The notes under the pieces were generated by a model. That model had not been told where the DNA came from, ran no database searches, and was given only the letters and a program-made list of their open reading frames with translations. Position numbers and translations under genes: made by a program. A stretch of 64,000 bases of DNA, taken from Fidelibacterota bacterium (GTDB lineage Bacteria > Marinisomatota > Marinisomatia > Marinisomatales > TCS55). Each line of letters starts with the position of its first letter. Position 1 is the stretch's first letter. Positions 35,724 through 46,500 of the stretch are shown in pieces. The DNA is taken from assembly GCA_004124535.1 (NCBI GenBank), contig SCKQ01000003.1:9837-73836 (forward strand), given 5' to 3'.

Positions 35724-37339
35724 TGAAGATTGCCCTCTGTCAGATAAATCCCACTGTCGGTGCTTTTGAAGATAATAAAAAACTTATCCTAAGTAATTAT
35801 CGTGAGGCCGTTGAACATGGATCTGAATTGGTGATCTTCCCAGAAATGGTAATTACCGGATATCCAACTGCTGATCTATTGTATGAAGATGGTTTTGTGC
35901 GGGGAAATATGGCTATTCTAGCTGAAATTGCTTCCCAAGCGACTATACCCCTAGTGGTGGGCTATGTTCATGGCGAGAATGGTCATTTATACAATTCTGC
36001 CGCTCTATGTGGAGACGGCCAGAAGCTTTTTAGGTATGATAAAATTTTATTACCCACATATGATGTCTTTGATGAAGACCGTTATTTTAGTGCTGGATCT
36101 GAATTAGGAGTATGCAAGGCAGATATTGGTAGGCAAGAGGTCAATTTAGGAATGCAGATCTGTGAGGACCTTTGGGATGAGGATTATGACCGCAAGGTCA
36201 CAGCAGAACTCCAGCAAGCAGGGGCAGCATTTGTAGTGAATATTTCTGCTTCTCCATATCATGAATTGCGGCTGAAAGAAAGGCTGGGGCTTGTCCAAAA
36301 TAAAGTGCAAGCAACCGGAATACCCTTCTTTTACTGCAACCTCATCGGCGCTCAGGATGAACTTATTTTTGATGGGCAGTCTTTGGCGGTAAATAGTACG
36401 GGAGAATTAATAGGTTTAGGCGCTATTTTTTCTGAGGAGATAGTTTATATTGATACGGATACAGACAGAAGAATTTCATTACCTGCAGATAATAGAGAAG
36501 GAGAATTGTATGCTGGTTTGGTGCTCGGCGTACGTGATTATTTAAAGAAAACGGGGCACAAGGAAGCTGTAATTGGTTTAAGTGGTGGAATTGATTCGTC
36601 GTTGGTGGCCTGTATTGCTGTAGATGCACTGGGAGCGGAACATGTGCATGGTGTTTCCATGCCGTCCCGGTTCTCAAGCGATCATAGCAAAGATGATGCG
36701 CAACAACTGGCAGAGAACCTGGGTCTTGACTTTCGATCGATCACAATTGAAGGAATTGTTTCGGAGTATGAGGATACACTTGGTATTCATTTTGATGGTG
36801 CAGAACGCAATGTAGCAGAAGAGAATGTTCAAGCGCGTACGAGAGGTAATTTGCTCATGGCATTAAGTAATAAGTTTAACTGGCTTGTGTTATCCACGGG
36901 AAATAAAACAGAAATGGCCCTGGGTTATTGTACGTTGTATGGTGATATGAGTGGCGGACTTGCGGCCATTTCGGATTTATCAAAAAACGATGTTTATGCA
37001 CTGGCCCATTGGGTAAATAATATTGCTGGTCAGGATAGAATTCCAGCGAATTGTATCGAAAAGCCACCTTCAGCTGAACTGGCACCAGAACAGGTGGATC
37101 CTTTTGATTATGATATTGTCAGCCCACTAGTGGACCGTATCATTGAAAATCGTGAATCACCAGCATCATTAATCAAAGATGGAGTAGATCCTGATCTTGT
37201 CCATGATATTTATCGCAGGATCACAATTAATGAATACAAGCGTCGTCAGGCGGCGCCGGGCCTGCGGGTGAGTTCGAAGGCTTTTGGACTCGGTCGCAGA
37301 ATTCCAATAGTAAACCATTTTATGGGGAGGCGAAGTTGA
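35723..37339 (+). CDS. nadE: Glutamine-dependent NAD+ synthetase
   Basis: Last step of NAD synthesis, converting nicotinate adenine dinucleotide with glutamine and ATP. The N-terminal nitrilase-like glutaminase carries Glu41, Lys107 and Cys147 as triad (FPEMVITG, YDKILLP, MQICEDLW). The C-terminal synthetase has the PP-loop SGGIDSSLV. Later blocks STGNKTEMALGY, DMSGG and PPSAELAP are intact. Length 538 residues fits the bacterial glutamine-dependent type. Confidence 0.97.
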   Translation: MKIALCQINPTVGAFEDNKKLILSNYREAVEHGSELVIFPEMVITGYPTADLLYEDGFVRGNMAILAEIASQATIPLVVGYVHGENGHLYNSAALCGDGQKLFRYDKILLPTYDVFDEDRYFSAGSELGVCKADIGRQEVNLGMQICEDLWDEDYDRKVTAELQQAGAAFVVNISASPYHELRLKERLGLVQNKVQATGIPFFYCNLIGAQDELIFDGQSLAVNSTGELIGLGAIFSEEIVYIDTDTDRRISLPADNREGELYAGLVLGVRDYLKKTGHKEAVIGLSGGIDSSLVACIAVDALGAEHVHGVSMPSRFSSDHSKDDAQQLAENLGLDFRSITIEGIVSEYEDTLGIHFDGAERNVAEENVQARTRGNLLMALSNKFNWLVLSTGNKTEMALGYCTLYGDMSGGLAAISDLSKNDVYALAHWVNNIAGQDRIPANCIEKPPSAELAPEQVDPFDYDIVSPLVDRIIENRESPASLIKDGVDPDLVHDIYRRITINEYKRRQAAPGLRVSSKAFGLGRRIPIVNHFMGRRS

Positions 37340-37779
37340 AATCATACCAAACACCTATTTTTTGCATATGGATCATTTTTGTGAGTATCATATCAGGACA
37401 ATCAGAAGCACCGGCTGATTACTGGACGAAGCTCAGTCAGGGGGAAAAAGTTGCCTTTGTAAATGGTGCGTATGGAGGCGTGGCCCGAATGAAACTGCAC
37501 CATGAAAAGGAAGTGCAAAAACAGTATATGAGTAATCCGTACTGGGTTCAACCATATTACATTAATCGGTTCTATGATATCGTGGATGAACATATATCTC
37601 AGGGAGTTACCTATGACCTGAATATTGTCGCCGGTCACATCGATGCGTTATACGCCAACTATGATAACAGAAACATACCGCTTATAGAAGCTATTCGAAT
37701 TGTTTCTGTTGCGCAGGATGGAGAGCCCCAAAAAGCGGATCTAATTTTGCTTCGGGCGCAGAAAAAATACACGCCCTGA
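37336..37779 (+). CDS. Small exported protein of unknown function
   Basis: 147 residues. TTG at 37336 overlaps the nadE stop (TTGA) and gives a good signal peptide (TPIFCIWIIFVSIISG). The mature part is soluble, with LSQGEKVAFVNGAYGG and helical segments near residues 75-130 containing several Tyr and Asn. No family is recognised. The stop directly abuts the stop of the convergent mscS-like gene with no gap. Confidence 0.65.
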   Translation: MKSYQTPIFCIWIIFVSIISGQSEAPADYWTKLSQGEKVAFVNGAYGGVARMKLHHEKEVQKQYMSNPYWVQPYYINRFYDIVDEHISQGVTYDLNIVAGHIDALYANYDNRNIPLIEAIRIVSVAQDGEPQKADLILLRAQKKYTP

Positions 37780-38286
37780 TTAATTCAGGATACTAATCTC
37801 TTTCGTAAACAGGGTAGATTTTTGTATAAGGACTTTTTTCCCATCGGCTTCGATAGTCGTATAGCGCAAATCAATATCGATTACTTTTCCCTCGTGCCCA
37901 GCTACACCAATAATATCATGAACTTCAAACGGTCCATGCAGCAGGAGCATAGAACCGGCAATTAAGTTTGATACCACATCCTTCATAGCAAAACCCAGTG
38001 CAAAACCAGTGATCCCCAGCCCGGCGACCAATGCTGATACATTGATACCGATTGTTCCTAGCACTGTAATGAGGCCAAAAATTATCAACCCTATTTTTGT
38101 TGTCCGGCCAATGAGTTTTAGTAATTCCGGGTTCAACCCACGTTTGTTGGCCAATCGTGTTATTAAGAATTGGGTAAAGATTCCACTGACCCAGAACAGG
38201 ATAAATATTGCTACACTCGCCATTACGGCAGGAAAGATTTCCAAAATGTTCCGGTATGTTGTAGCGACTAAGGTACTCCAGTCCAT
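37780..38286 (-). CDS. Short MscS-family mechanosensitive channel
   Basis: 168 residues, against about 286 for E. coli MscS. It has three helices (about 20-42, 60-82 and 88-115), the last with the Gly/Ala-rich pore helix pattern (GLGITGFALGFAMKDVVSNLIAG). The beta domain begins (FEVHDIIGVAGHEGKVIDIDLRYTTI) but the C-terminal alpha/beta domain is missing. The frame ends by a normal stop with coding continuing intact; there is no visible frameshift remnant, so a natural short family member is as likely as truncation. It diverges from lepA. Confidence 0.85.
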   Translation of the reverse strand: MDWSTLVATTYRNILEIFPAVMASVAIFILFWVSGIFTQFLITRLANKRGLNPELLKLIGRTTKIGLIIFGLITVLGTIGINVSALVAGLGITGFALGFAMKDVVSNLIAGSMLLLHGPFEVHDIIGVAGHEGKVIDIDLRYTTIEADGKKVLIQKSTLFTKEISILN

Positions 38287-38402
38287 GGATCAACTTACGA
38301 GTAAACAAAAAATGAACCCAATAATTATTGGCTGGTTTTCTTTTGGAAAGAATGACCGACTTTCCATAGTCAATACCTGAGGAGCGGCTTAATTTCCATT
38401 CT

Positions 38403-40208
38403 ATGATTTGGGAAGAGATACGAATACGAAATTTTTGCATTATTGCCCATATTGATCATGGCAAATCAACTTTAGCCGATCGTTTGTTGGAAGACACCAA
38501 AACGGTAGCCAAAAAGGATATGCAGGATCAAGTGCTGGATAGCATGGACCTTGAACGTGAACGAGGTATCACGATTAAGAGCCATCCCATCCAAATTCAT
38601 TATCAGCACAATGATGGTAAATCTTATATTCTGAATCTCATAGATACGCCCGGTCATGTCGACTTTTCTTACGAAGTATCCCGTTCATTGGCTGCCTGCG
38701 AAGGTGCATTATTACTGGTGGATGCGGCCCAAGGTGTTGAGGCACAAACCGTTAGTAATACGTACCTAGCCATTGAAAGTAATTTGAACATAGTACCGAT
38801 CATCAATAAAGTTGATTTACCCAGCGCGCAGATAGAAAAAGTCACCCAGCAACTTATTGAATTGATCGGCTGTGATGAAAATGAAATCATATTAGCCAGT
38901 GCAAAAGACGGCATTGGCATACAGGATATTTTTAATGCAATTATTAATAGAATACCTGCTCCACAGCAAAATTCTAATGTCCCTACTCGGGCACTGATCT
39001 TTGATTCCACCTACAATAATTACCGTGGTGCAATACCGTACGTTCGTGTGGTGGACGGTGTACTGAAACCGGGGTCAAAGGCGAGGTTTTTTGGTCACAA
39101 CCATGAATACGAGATCACAGAAGTGGGACATTTTGTGCTGAAAATGATAAAAGCAAAAGAGCTGCGCTCAGGGGATGTGGGCTATGTTATTGCCAATATC
39201 CGGGATGTAGCACACATATTACCTGGCGATACGTTAACCACAAAGCCAAACCAGGCCGAAGAACCGCTCCCGGGTTTCAAGCATATAAAGCCAATGGTTT
39301 TTTCAGGCTTATACCCATCCGATAGTGATGATTATAACCAGCTACGCAAAGCATTGGAAAAACTGAAGCTAAATGATGCTTCACTAATTTATGAACCTGA
39401 GACCAGTGAAGCATTGGGGTTTGGTTTCCGCTGCGGCTTTCTTGGACTATTACATATGGAAATTATTCAGGAACGTTTGGAAAGAGAGTTCGAGGTTAAC
39501 TTAGTTACAACAACACCGAATGCACGATACCTTGTGGTGCAAAAAAATGGCCAAGAAGTGGAGGTTGACACACCGGCCAAGATGCCTCTAAGTTCCGAAA
39601 TTCAGGACATCCAAGAACCATATATAGCATCGGAGATCATTACGCCGGTTGAATATATTGGTAATATCATGAAACTATGCCAAAGTAAACGGGGTATCTA
39701 TAAAAACACCGATTACTTGACCAAAGATAAGGCTCAGTTACATTATGATCTGCCTATGGCTGAAATAATATTTGATTTCTATGACAAATTAAAATCAGCT
39801 ACCCGAGGTTATGCGTCTTTTGATTATACGCTGGCTGACTACCGACAAGGAGATTTAAAAAAACTGGATATATCACTGAATGGTGAGCCGGTGGATGCTT
39901 TATCAATCATCACTCATGCCAGCGATGCATATGATCGGGGAATAGCGCTTTGCAGTAAATTAAAGGAATTAATACCGAGGCAACTTTTTGATGTTCCTAT
40001 TCAGGCCTCATTGGGAACAAAAGTAATTGCCCGTTCAACAGTAAAAGCATTAAAAAAGAATGTAACAGCAAAATGTTATGGTGGGGACATTACCCGAAAG
40101 CGGAAACTCTGGAAAAAACAGAAGCAGGGGAAAAAACGCATGAAATCTATTGGGAAGATTGAGATTCCGCAGGAAGCGCTCCTGGCCGTGTTGCAGATAG
40201 ATAAATGA
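38403..40208 (+). CDS. lepA: Elongation factor 4 (LepA)
   Basis: Ribosomal GTPase. G1 is AHIDHGKST (residues 15-23), G2 includes RERGITIKS, G3 DTPGHVDF and G4 NKVDLP. The EF4-specific C-terminal domain with KRGIYK and the terminal KRKLWKKQKQGKKRMKSIGKIEIPQEAL is complete. Length (601) is normal. The upstream 116-base region is shared with the divergent mscS-like gene. Confidence 0.98.
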   Translation: MIWEEIRIRNFCIIAHIDHGKSTLADRLLEDTKTVAKKDMQDQVLDSMDLERERGITIKSHPIQIHYQHNDGKSYILNLIDTPGHVDFSYEVSRSLAACEGALLLVDAAQGVEAQTVSNTYLAIESNLNIVPIINKVDLPSAQIEKVTQQLIELIGCDENEIILASAKDGIGIQDIFNAIINRIPAPQQNSNVPTRALIFDSTYNNYRGAIPYVRVVDGVLKPGSKARFFGHNHEYEITEVGHFVLKMIKAKELRSGDVGYVIANIRDVAHILPGDTLTTKPNQAEEPLPGFKHIKPMVFSGLYPSDSDDYNQLRKALEKLKLNDASLIYEPETSEALGFGFRCGFLGLLHMEIIQERLEREFEVNLVTTTPNARYLVVQKNGQEVEVDTPAKMPLSSEIQDIQEPYIASEIITPVEYIGNIMKLCQSKRGIYKNTDYLTKDKAQLHYDLPMAEIIFDFYDKLKSATRGYASFDYTLADYRQGDLKKLDISLNGEPVDALSIITHASDAYDRGIALCSKLKELIPRQLFDVPIQASLGTKVIARSTVKALKKNVTAKCYGGDITRKRKLWKKQKQGKKRMKSIGKIEIPQEALLAVLQIDK

Positions 40209-40223
40209 TTTATATCTTAATCG

Positions 40224-40943
40224 ATGAATAATCCCAGTTATTGGTCTACAACGAACTCACCCCTTTATAGTTTTATTTTCACGATTCCGCTATTTGTTAT
40301 CTATGAGATTGGTGTATTTACCATTTCTGTAAATGATATTGTAATACTCCGGAATGGTGCAGACGTACTCATGCGTCAAGTTTTGGGTGTGTTTGGCATT
40401 TATGGTGTGTACGGGTTCAGCGCGTCGTTTATGATTGGTTTTATGGTGGCCTTCTTGCGCCAGAAGAAAGCGCTTAAATCCACTGCTATCCATGGAGAAT
40501 ATTTAATCTGGATGTTTCTGGAAAGTATTTGTTGGGGGTTTGCATTGTACATCCTAATGATATCCACAACACCGTTGCTAATTGCCAATGCGACTGGTAC
40601 AATGCTGCAGCAAGTGGTGCTCTCAATTGGGGCCGGGATCTATGAGGAATTTGTGTTCCGTGTTATCCTTATCGCTGGATTTGGATCTATACTTGGGTTC
40701 ATTTTTCAGTGGAAAAAAATTGCCAAAACAGCAAGTGGTATAGTCTTTGCCGCCGCACTGTTCTCTCTTTTCCATTTTATGGGTGATTACGGTGAAGATC
40801 CAAATTTCCCAATATTCATGATGCGTTTTACCGCCGGCGTATTTCTGGGGATCATCTATGTTTTTCGCGGCTTTGGACCAGCAGCATACGCCCATACAGT
40901 CTATGATTTAATTGTGCTTACGCTGGTTACAACACAATTATGA
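40224..40943 (+). CDS. CPBP-family intramembrane metalloprotease
   Basis: 239-residue polytopic membrane protein (about six helices). CAAX protease and bacteriocin-processing (CPBP) motifs are visible: EEFVFR (motif 1, Glu-Glu-x3-Arg), FHFMGD (motif 2 His) and a late FGPAAYAHTVYD (motif 3 His). Similar proteins process or protect membrane peptides; the substrate is unknown. It follows lepA by 15 bases. Confidence 0.85.
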   Translation: MNNPSYWSTTNSPLYSFIFTIPLFVIYEIGVFTISVNDIVILRNGADVLMRQVLGVFGIYGVYGFSASFMIGFMVAFLRQKKALKSTAIHGEYLIWMFLESICWGFALYILMISTTPLLIANATGTMLQQVVLSIGAGIYEEFVFRVILIAGFGSILGFIFQWKKIAKTASGIVFAAALFSLFHFMGDYGEDPNFPIFMMRFTAGVFLGIIYVFRGFGPAAYAHTVYDLIVLTLVTTQL

Positions 40944-41002
40944 TAGATCGATAGTAATTACATTAGATTTGGTAACGGTATAATTATTAATTTTTAACCT
41001 GT

Positions 41003-41836
41003 ATGCGAAAATATCTCTTCATAGTTATACTATTTTATCAAAATGTTCTTGCCACTTCTCCTATATCAAAATTGGATGTCCACATTTATCCGGAATACTA
41101 TTACAGTGGTGTGATGGTGGAATTGAATGGGAAAGTGGAAGAATCCGCGCTACCGTTAGCACTTGAAATGGTTGTACCTGCAACAACGGATTCAGTATTT
41201 TTCGTTTCAGGAATCGCAAATGATGAATCCGAAGTATTACCTGTAAAAATAGATAATAAAGAATCGAATAGTTGGGTACGGTTGAATCTTGATAAGCCAT
41301 CATTTCGAATCTTTGTTTTTTATGTGCCATTTGATACATCCACTACACGGAAATTCAATTATACAGTGCAGACCACGGTATCCTTGGATGAATTCCATTT
41401 TTTTATTCAAGAACCGCTGGTTGCGAAAGATTTTACCCTAGCACAGGAATCAACTGCCAATAAGGATCAGCATGGCATAACATTTCATCAAATTCACGTT
41501 GCCGAGTTGCCGGCAATGTCAGCAAAATCAATATTTATATCATACACTAATCACACCAGACAGACGACGATGGTATTACTACAGCAACTACTGAGCGAGC
41601 GTTCTCAGGGCAACTCAGAAGTAGCGCAAAGTAAGCAGGTGGTACCGCAACGTCATAGACTACCATTATGGGAACCATTGGCAGTTTTAGGTATTTTGGC
41701 AATTCTTGTGGGAATTGTTTTTTATAATCAAAAAGACTATGGCGGTGTTTCCAATGGGGAAAAATATTGTCCCGGATGTGGTAAAAAAATAAGTATTATC
41801 GATAAATATTGCGCAAACTGTGGAGGAAAATTATAA
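41003..41836 (+). CDS. Membrane protein with C-terminal zinc ribbon
   Basis: 277 residues. An N-terminal signal or anchor (LFIVILFYQNVLA) is followed by an extracytoplasmic beta-rich domain (about 25-205), one membrane helix (about 229-248, PLAVLGILAILVGIVFYN) and a cytoplasmic tail with two Cys pairs (CPGCGKK and CANCGGK) spaced as a zinc ribbon. Ribbon-plus-exported-domain proteins are known, but I do not recognise this one. It overlaps lgt by one base (TAATG). Confidence 0.7.
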   Translation: MRKYLFIVILFYQNVLATSPISKLDVHIYPEYYYSGVMVELNGKVEESALPLALEMVVPATTDSVFFVSGIANDESEVLPVKIDNKESNSWVRLNLDKPSFRIFVFYVPFDTSTTRKFNYTVQTTVSLDEFHFFIQEPLVAKDFTLAQESTANKDQHGITFHQIHVAELPAMSAKSIFISYTNHTRQTTMVLLQQLLSERSQGNSEVAQSKQVVPQRHRLPLWEPLAVLGILAILVGIVFYNQKDYGGVSNGEKYCPGCGKKISIIDKYCANCGGKL

Positions 41837-42702
41837 TGTGGCCCGTAATCTATGATTTTGGAATAATTAGCTTTCTGGGCTTTGAATTTCATCTGGCCAT
41901 TTATTCGTATGGTTTCATGCTGGTTGTGGCTTTTTATACTTGCTATGCATTACTGCTAAAGGAAATGCGCCGCTTGGGTTATGGGGATAAACTTGCCTCT
42001 GATATACTAACTGCGGCGGCGATTGGCGGAATCGTTGGATCAAAGATCTATTATCTAATGGAAAATTTTGACCGTGTAGTTGTTGACCCCATAGGGATGA
42101 TATTCAGCGGTGCGGGACTTGTTTTCCTTGGAGGTTTAATGGGCGGAACTATGGGAGTGACTATTGCACTAAAAAAGAATGATTTACCATGGTTAACCTT
42201 CGCTGATATTGTTGCCCCGTTACTGATATTAGGCTATGGTATTGGTCGAGTTGGTTGTTTTTTGGTCGGGGATGATTATGGTCTGCCTACGAAATCCTTT
42301 ATTGGTATGACTTTCGAAAACGGTGCGCCGCCAACAACGTACGAATCATTCACTTACAATTATCCTTTGGTAGACCTATCTGGTTGGGATCCAGGTGATG
42401 TAATTACTGTATTTCCAACACAAATCATGGAAACGATCATTGGTTTAGGGATATTTTATTTTCTCTGGAATAAACGGGAAACCGTCATGGTCAAAGGCAG
42501 TTTGTTTTTTACGTATCTTATTTTTACTGGGATAGAACGGTTTTGCATCGAGTTCATCCGCATTAATCCAAAGTATATTTGGATAGTTCAGCCTGTTTTT
42601 GGACTTTCTGGCGCACAGCTAATATCAATCATAATGATGGGTGTGGGTACCTACTTTATAGTAAAACCGCCACAAGTATCTGAAACAAAACCAGTCAATT
42701 GA
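41836..42702 (+). CDS. lgt: Prolipoprotein diacylglyceryl transferase
   Basis: Inner-membrane enzyme that attaches diacylglycerol to lipobox cysteines, the first step in lipoprotein maturation. The ATG at 41836 overlaps the previous stop (TAATG). Seven hydrophobic helices, AIYSYGFM in TM1-2 and the signature YGIGRVGCFLVGDDYG are visible. IERFCIEFIR near the C-terminus is also family-typical. It supplies the substrate for lnt, found at 14805. Confidence 0.95.
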   Translation: MWPVIYDFGIISFLGFEFHLAIYSYGFMLVVAFYTCYALLLKEMRRLGYGDKLASDILTAAAIGGIVGSKIYYLMENFDRVVVDPIGMIFSGAGLVFLGGLMGGTMGVTIALKKNDLPWLTFADIVAPLLILGYGIGRVGCFLVGDDYGLPTKSFIGMTFENGAPPTTYESFTYNYPLVDLSGWDPGDVITVFPTQIMETIIGLGIFYFLWNKRETVMVKGSLFFTYLIFTGIERFCIEFIRINPKYIWIVQPVFGLSGAQLISIIMMGVGTYFIVKPPQVSETKPVN

Positions 42703-42715
42703 TCGTATTGGCCCT

Positions 42716-43555
42716 ATGATTAGGGCTATTGTCTTTTTTTACCTGGTCAGTTGTCTATCTGCCCAGTCAGTGCAGGTTTATCAATTTCCCAAAAGATTTC
42801 AGGCTCAGGAATTCTCTCCAGATATGATTACTGCAGGGCTGGGGGAATGGGTTTTTTATCTCGATAGTAAGTCCCGTCGTCTTGCCTCCCGTTCACCTGC
42901 AGGAGATATCCTATTTGCAGGCGGGTTTGGGAATGATTTTGATGCATTTTTTGACCCCGTCGGGCTTACCATTTCCAACCTAGATCTGTTAGTCTGTGAT
43001 CGCAGTGAAAAGAGGATCCTGCGCTTTGATTATAAACTAAACTACACCGGCAATATCAGCCTGGATCCATACCAGGATGGATCTGAAGTTTATATCGATA
43101 AAATTTCCACAGATCCCTGGGGTTATTTTTATGTCTATTCTGCAGATGACCATTTAATCCGGCGGGGAAATGATTTCGGGATTGATCGGTTACCATTTCT
43201 GGATTTAAAACAGCAAACCATCGATGAGATCTGTCTGGAGTCAATGGTAATCGTACCTAATGGTGATATAGGTCTATTATTCCCATGTATGGGGGAAGTG
43301 GTAATATTTAATCGCCTGGGTCGGATAAAATTCAAACTGATGGTGGCTATTCCAACACCTTCAAAGTTGCAGTATGTTGAAAATAAATGGATAGTTGTCA
43401 ACGCTGACGGGCAAGGCCAGATCCTCGATCATGTAGAAACAAGCGAATTTTCAATACCAATTCGTGCCGATGAACAACTACTGGACTGTACTGTGAATAA
43501 TCGAGACATGATATGTTTAACCAACCAAAGGATGCTGGTACTTCAATTTGATTAG
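42716..43555 (+). CDS. Exported beta-propeller-like protein
   Basis: 279 residues with a signal peptide (AIVFFYLVSCLSAQS). Repeating ~40-residue units with patterns such as GEWVFYLDSKSRRLASRSPAG, LDLLVCDRSEKRILRFD and WGYFYVYSADDHLIRRG suggest a six-bladed NHL-type propeller. No catalytic signature is seen. The coding end overlaps the start of the large outer-membrane gene by eight bases, so they are likely one transcription unit. Confidence 0.65.
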   Translation: MIRAIVFFYLVSCLSAQSVQVYQFPKRFQAQEFSPDMITAGLGEWVFYLDSKSRRLASRSPAGDILFAGGFGNDFDAFFDPVGLTISNLDLLVCDRSEKRILRFDYKLNYTGNISLDPYQDGSEVYIDKISTDPWGYFYVYSADDHLIRRGNDFGIDRLPFLDLKQQTIDEICLESMVIVPNGDIGLLFPCMGEVVIFNRLGRIKFKLMVAIPTPSKLQYVENKWIVVNADGQGQILDHVETSEFSIPIRADEQLLDCTVNNRDMICLTNQRMLVLQFD

Positions 43556-46500
43556 TAGAATTATTTTATTCGCTGCCTTGAGCAGTTATTTGGCTGGGCA
43601 AATTCTATCGGTGATAGATACAATCCAGGTTCCAGAGATTGCTACGGAAATTCAGCTGCGACACAAATTTATCATTGATTCAACATTTATTGTTAATGGA
43701 TTGGATAATGTTCCGTTTGACTATGCATTGGATGCAGTACAAGGCGTGGTATCATTGCCAAGTTCTCAAAAGGAGCCACGAACCTTGGTAGTTAGATATA
43801 ATTATTTTTCTAGCCCCTTACCGTTGCAGGTGGGACCAAAGTGGCTACAGTTACCACTCGTGGATTCCCTGATAAATAAAAATAATTTACCTATAGAAAC
43901 ATCACCTAGTTCAACGCCTGGTATTCAGAATACAGATGCTCTATTTATGGCGGGCACGGTGTATCGAACTGCCAGTGTATCCCCGATAACTGGCTCTGAA
44001 TTTACTGGAGGTCTGCGGATGCAGATACAGGGTACCCTAGGGCGCGATATACGAATTAGCGGCGTGCTGTCTGATCAAAATCTACCGATCCAGCCTGAAG
44101 GAAATACCAAAACACTGGATGAAATTGATAAAGTCTATTTGCAGGTAAATCATGATAATTTTCTGGTGACTGCCGGGGATATTGACGTGAGTTATTCGTC
44201 AGGTAAATTCATGAATATTAACAGAAGGATGGTTGGACTAAATAATAACTTTAAGTACAAAGAATGGTCAGGAAGTGCAGTATTTGCCGGGTCGAAGGGG
44301 AAATTAAACCAGATAGAGTTTAAAGGTATGGATGGAAAGCAAGGACCTTATAAACTTACTTCCGCGGATGGCAGCAGGGATATTATTATTCTGGCGGGAT
44401 CAGAAAGGGTCTGGTTAAATGGTATGCGCATGGTCCGCGGTGAAAACAATGATTATACCATTGATTACGCTATCGGTGAATTGACATTTATGCCCCGGCA
44501 CCTGGTCCATTTTGATAGCGATATTTATGTTGAATACCAATACTCAGATGTACAGTATAATCGCAGTGTGTTGGGTACATCCATGAAAAGGGATTTGGGA
44601 AATAAAGGCAATATACAATTGAGTTGGTTAAGGGAATTTGACCAGGCTTTAGCGGGCGAAGATCAAATAGATGGTGAAATCATGAACTTGTTCAAAAATG
44701 TGGGTGATAAAGATGTACAAATAAGTGGTGCGACACAAGACACCAGCGGTGCGTACGTATTTGTGGATAGTATATATGTCTATGATCCAGCGGACACTAT
44801 CTTGGGTGATCATTTCAACGTAACGTTTACCTACGACAGATTTGCTGGTGAATATGCACGAAAGGTCACGATTAATGGGACTCTTTATTACGAATGGATG
44901 GGCAACAATGACCTCGATCAGATGCGCCAGACCATGGACCTTTATAGCCCAGTGAGAAAGCTGGTAAAACCAGAGAGCCAGCAGATGGTTCAGGCGGTGG
45001 GTTATTATCAATTGAATGATTGGATGAATCTGTCTGTAGAATTAGCGGTTTCAGATCATGACCAAAACAGTTATTCCAGCATAGATGACGCGGATAATCA
45101 AGGTATAGGTCATGAGGTCGAGCTATCCGGTCAAAAAATACCGCTTGGCGAAAAGATATTCTTCGGTTACCAGGTTTCTGACTGGGCCAGGAACAGCAGG
45201 TTTCATACACTGCAGCGGGATCGCTCCGTTAATTTTTATCAGGACTGGAATATCCCCGTAAGTGGGAAGAAAAGGGAGAGACTGCGCAATGCGGGTGCAA
45301 CCCTTACTATTGATTCATTGGGGGCAGTCAATGGAAGTTTTTCCCAATATGAAATTGGCTCTGCATTGCGAAAGCGAATGTTGATGGATTTTCATGGTAC
45401 AACTGCGGTCGTACCAAGTGTTACAGGAAATTTTAATCAGGTTCTTTATGGTAAGGATCGTTTCAACCAAATTGATTTTGCTGCGCGATTACTGCCGGGT
45501 ATGGTACACCCCGTAATTAATTATTCTTTTGAGTTATCTGAAAAAGCCTATCAATTCGAGCATATCACCAGCGGCGTCGAATATAGTGGGGAAAAATTAC
45601 AGACGACCGTAGCTATTGGTCGCCGTGAAAATCACTTGAAAATTGAGGATGCACTCCTTTTATCCAGTAGGGGGTATTTCAGCGAGTTGGACCTGCGCTT
45701 TCAAACCCGTAATGGCTGGAATCAATCGCTCATCTATCGCAAACGCATGAAAACCTATATGCTGGAAGAGAAAGACCTGGACTATGATCTCGCCCAGGCA
45801 CGGATCTTTTTTCGAAAGCCGAGCCATCCATTTCGTCTGGATGTAAAGATCAAGCTTGAAGAAACACTTACCGAAAACAGGGCAACCGTTTATGATTCGG
45901 TAGGTGTCGGGCTGGGGACGTACCGTTATGATCCGCAATTTGAGGAGTATGTGCCCGATCCTAATGGTGCTTATATCGCGTATACAATTTTAACCGGCAG
46001 TCGTGAACCGACTACACAATTCGAAGGAATTCAGCGTTTGGAATATGATTTTGGTAAAAGGCTCAATTCGAAGTTCAAGGATGTAAAATACAGGTTGGAT
46101 TGGTTCTGGGATTTCAATGGTCAAAATTTCAGTGTAAATCGCTACATGGAAGATGATTTGAATGCATCTACTATAATTCGTTCCCGTTCGAAATTGCGCC
46201 ATGAATGGGATTATGTAAACCGTACTGGTCGTCAGATCAGAACATGGTGGTTGAGTGAGAAAGACTTAAATAACATGGATCCCAGGGGTGCAGATTTGCG
46301 GAAGAATACAGAACTGGCTCTGGATTGGCTGGAATCAATCAGTGCTAATATGCATGCCGTAGTCAAATTAAACCAACATGACTCCAATGTTGAATCTGGT
46401 TTTTCTCACAGTCGAGACCGCAGCGCCCAAGGCACCTGGGCAGAAATCGGAATCAAGAAACGATTCTCATCGCTTTGGCAGACCGAAGCATTACTGCAAA

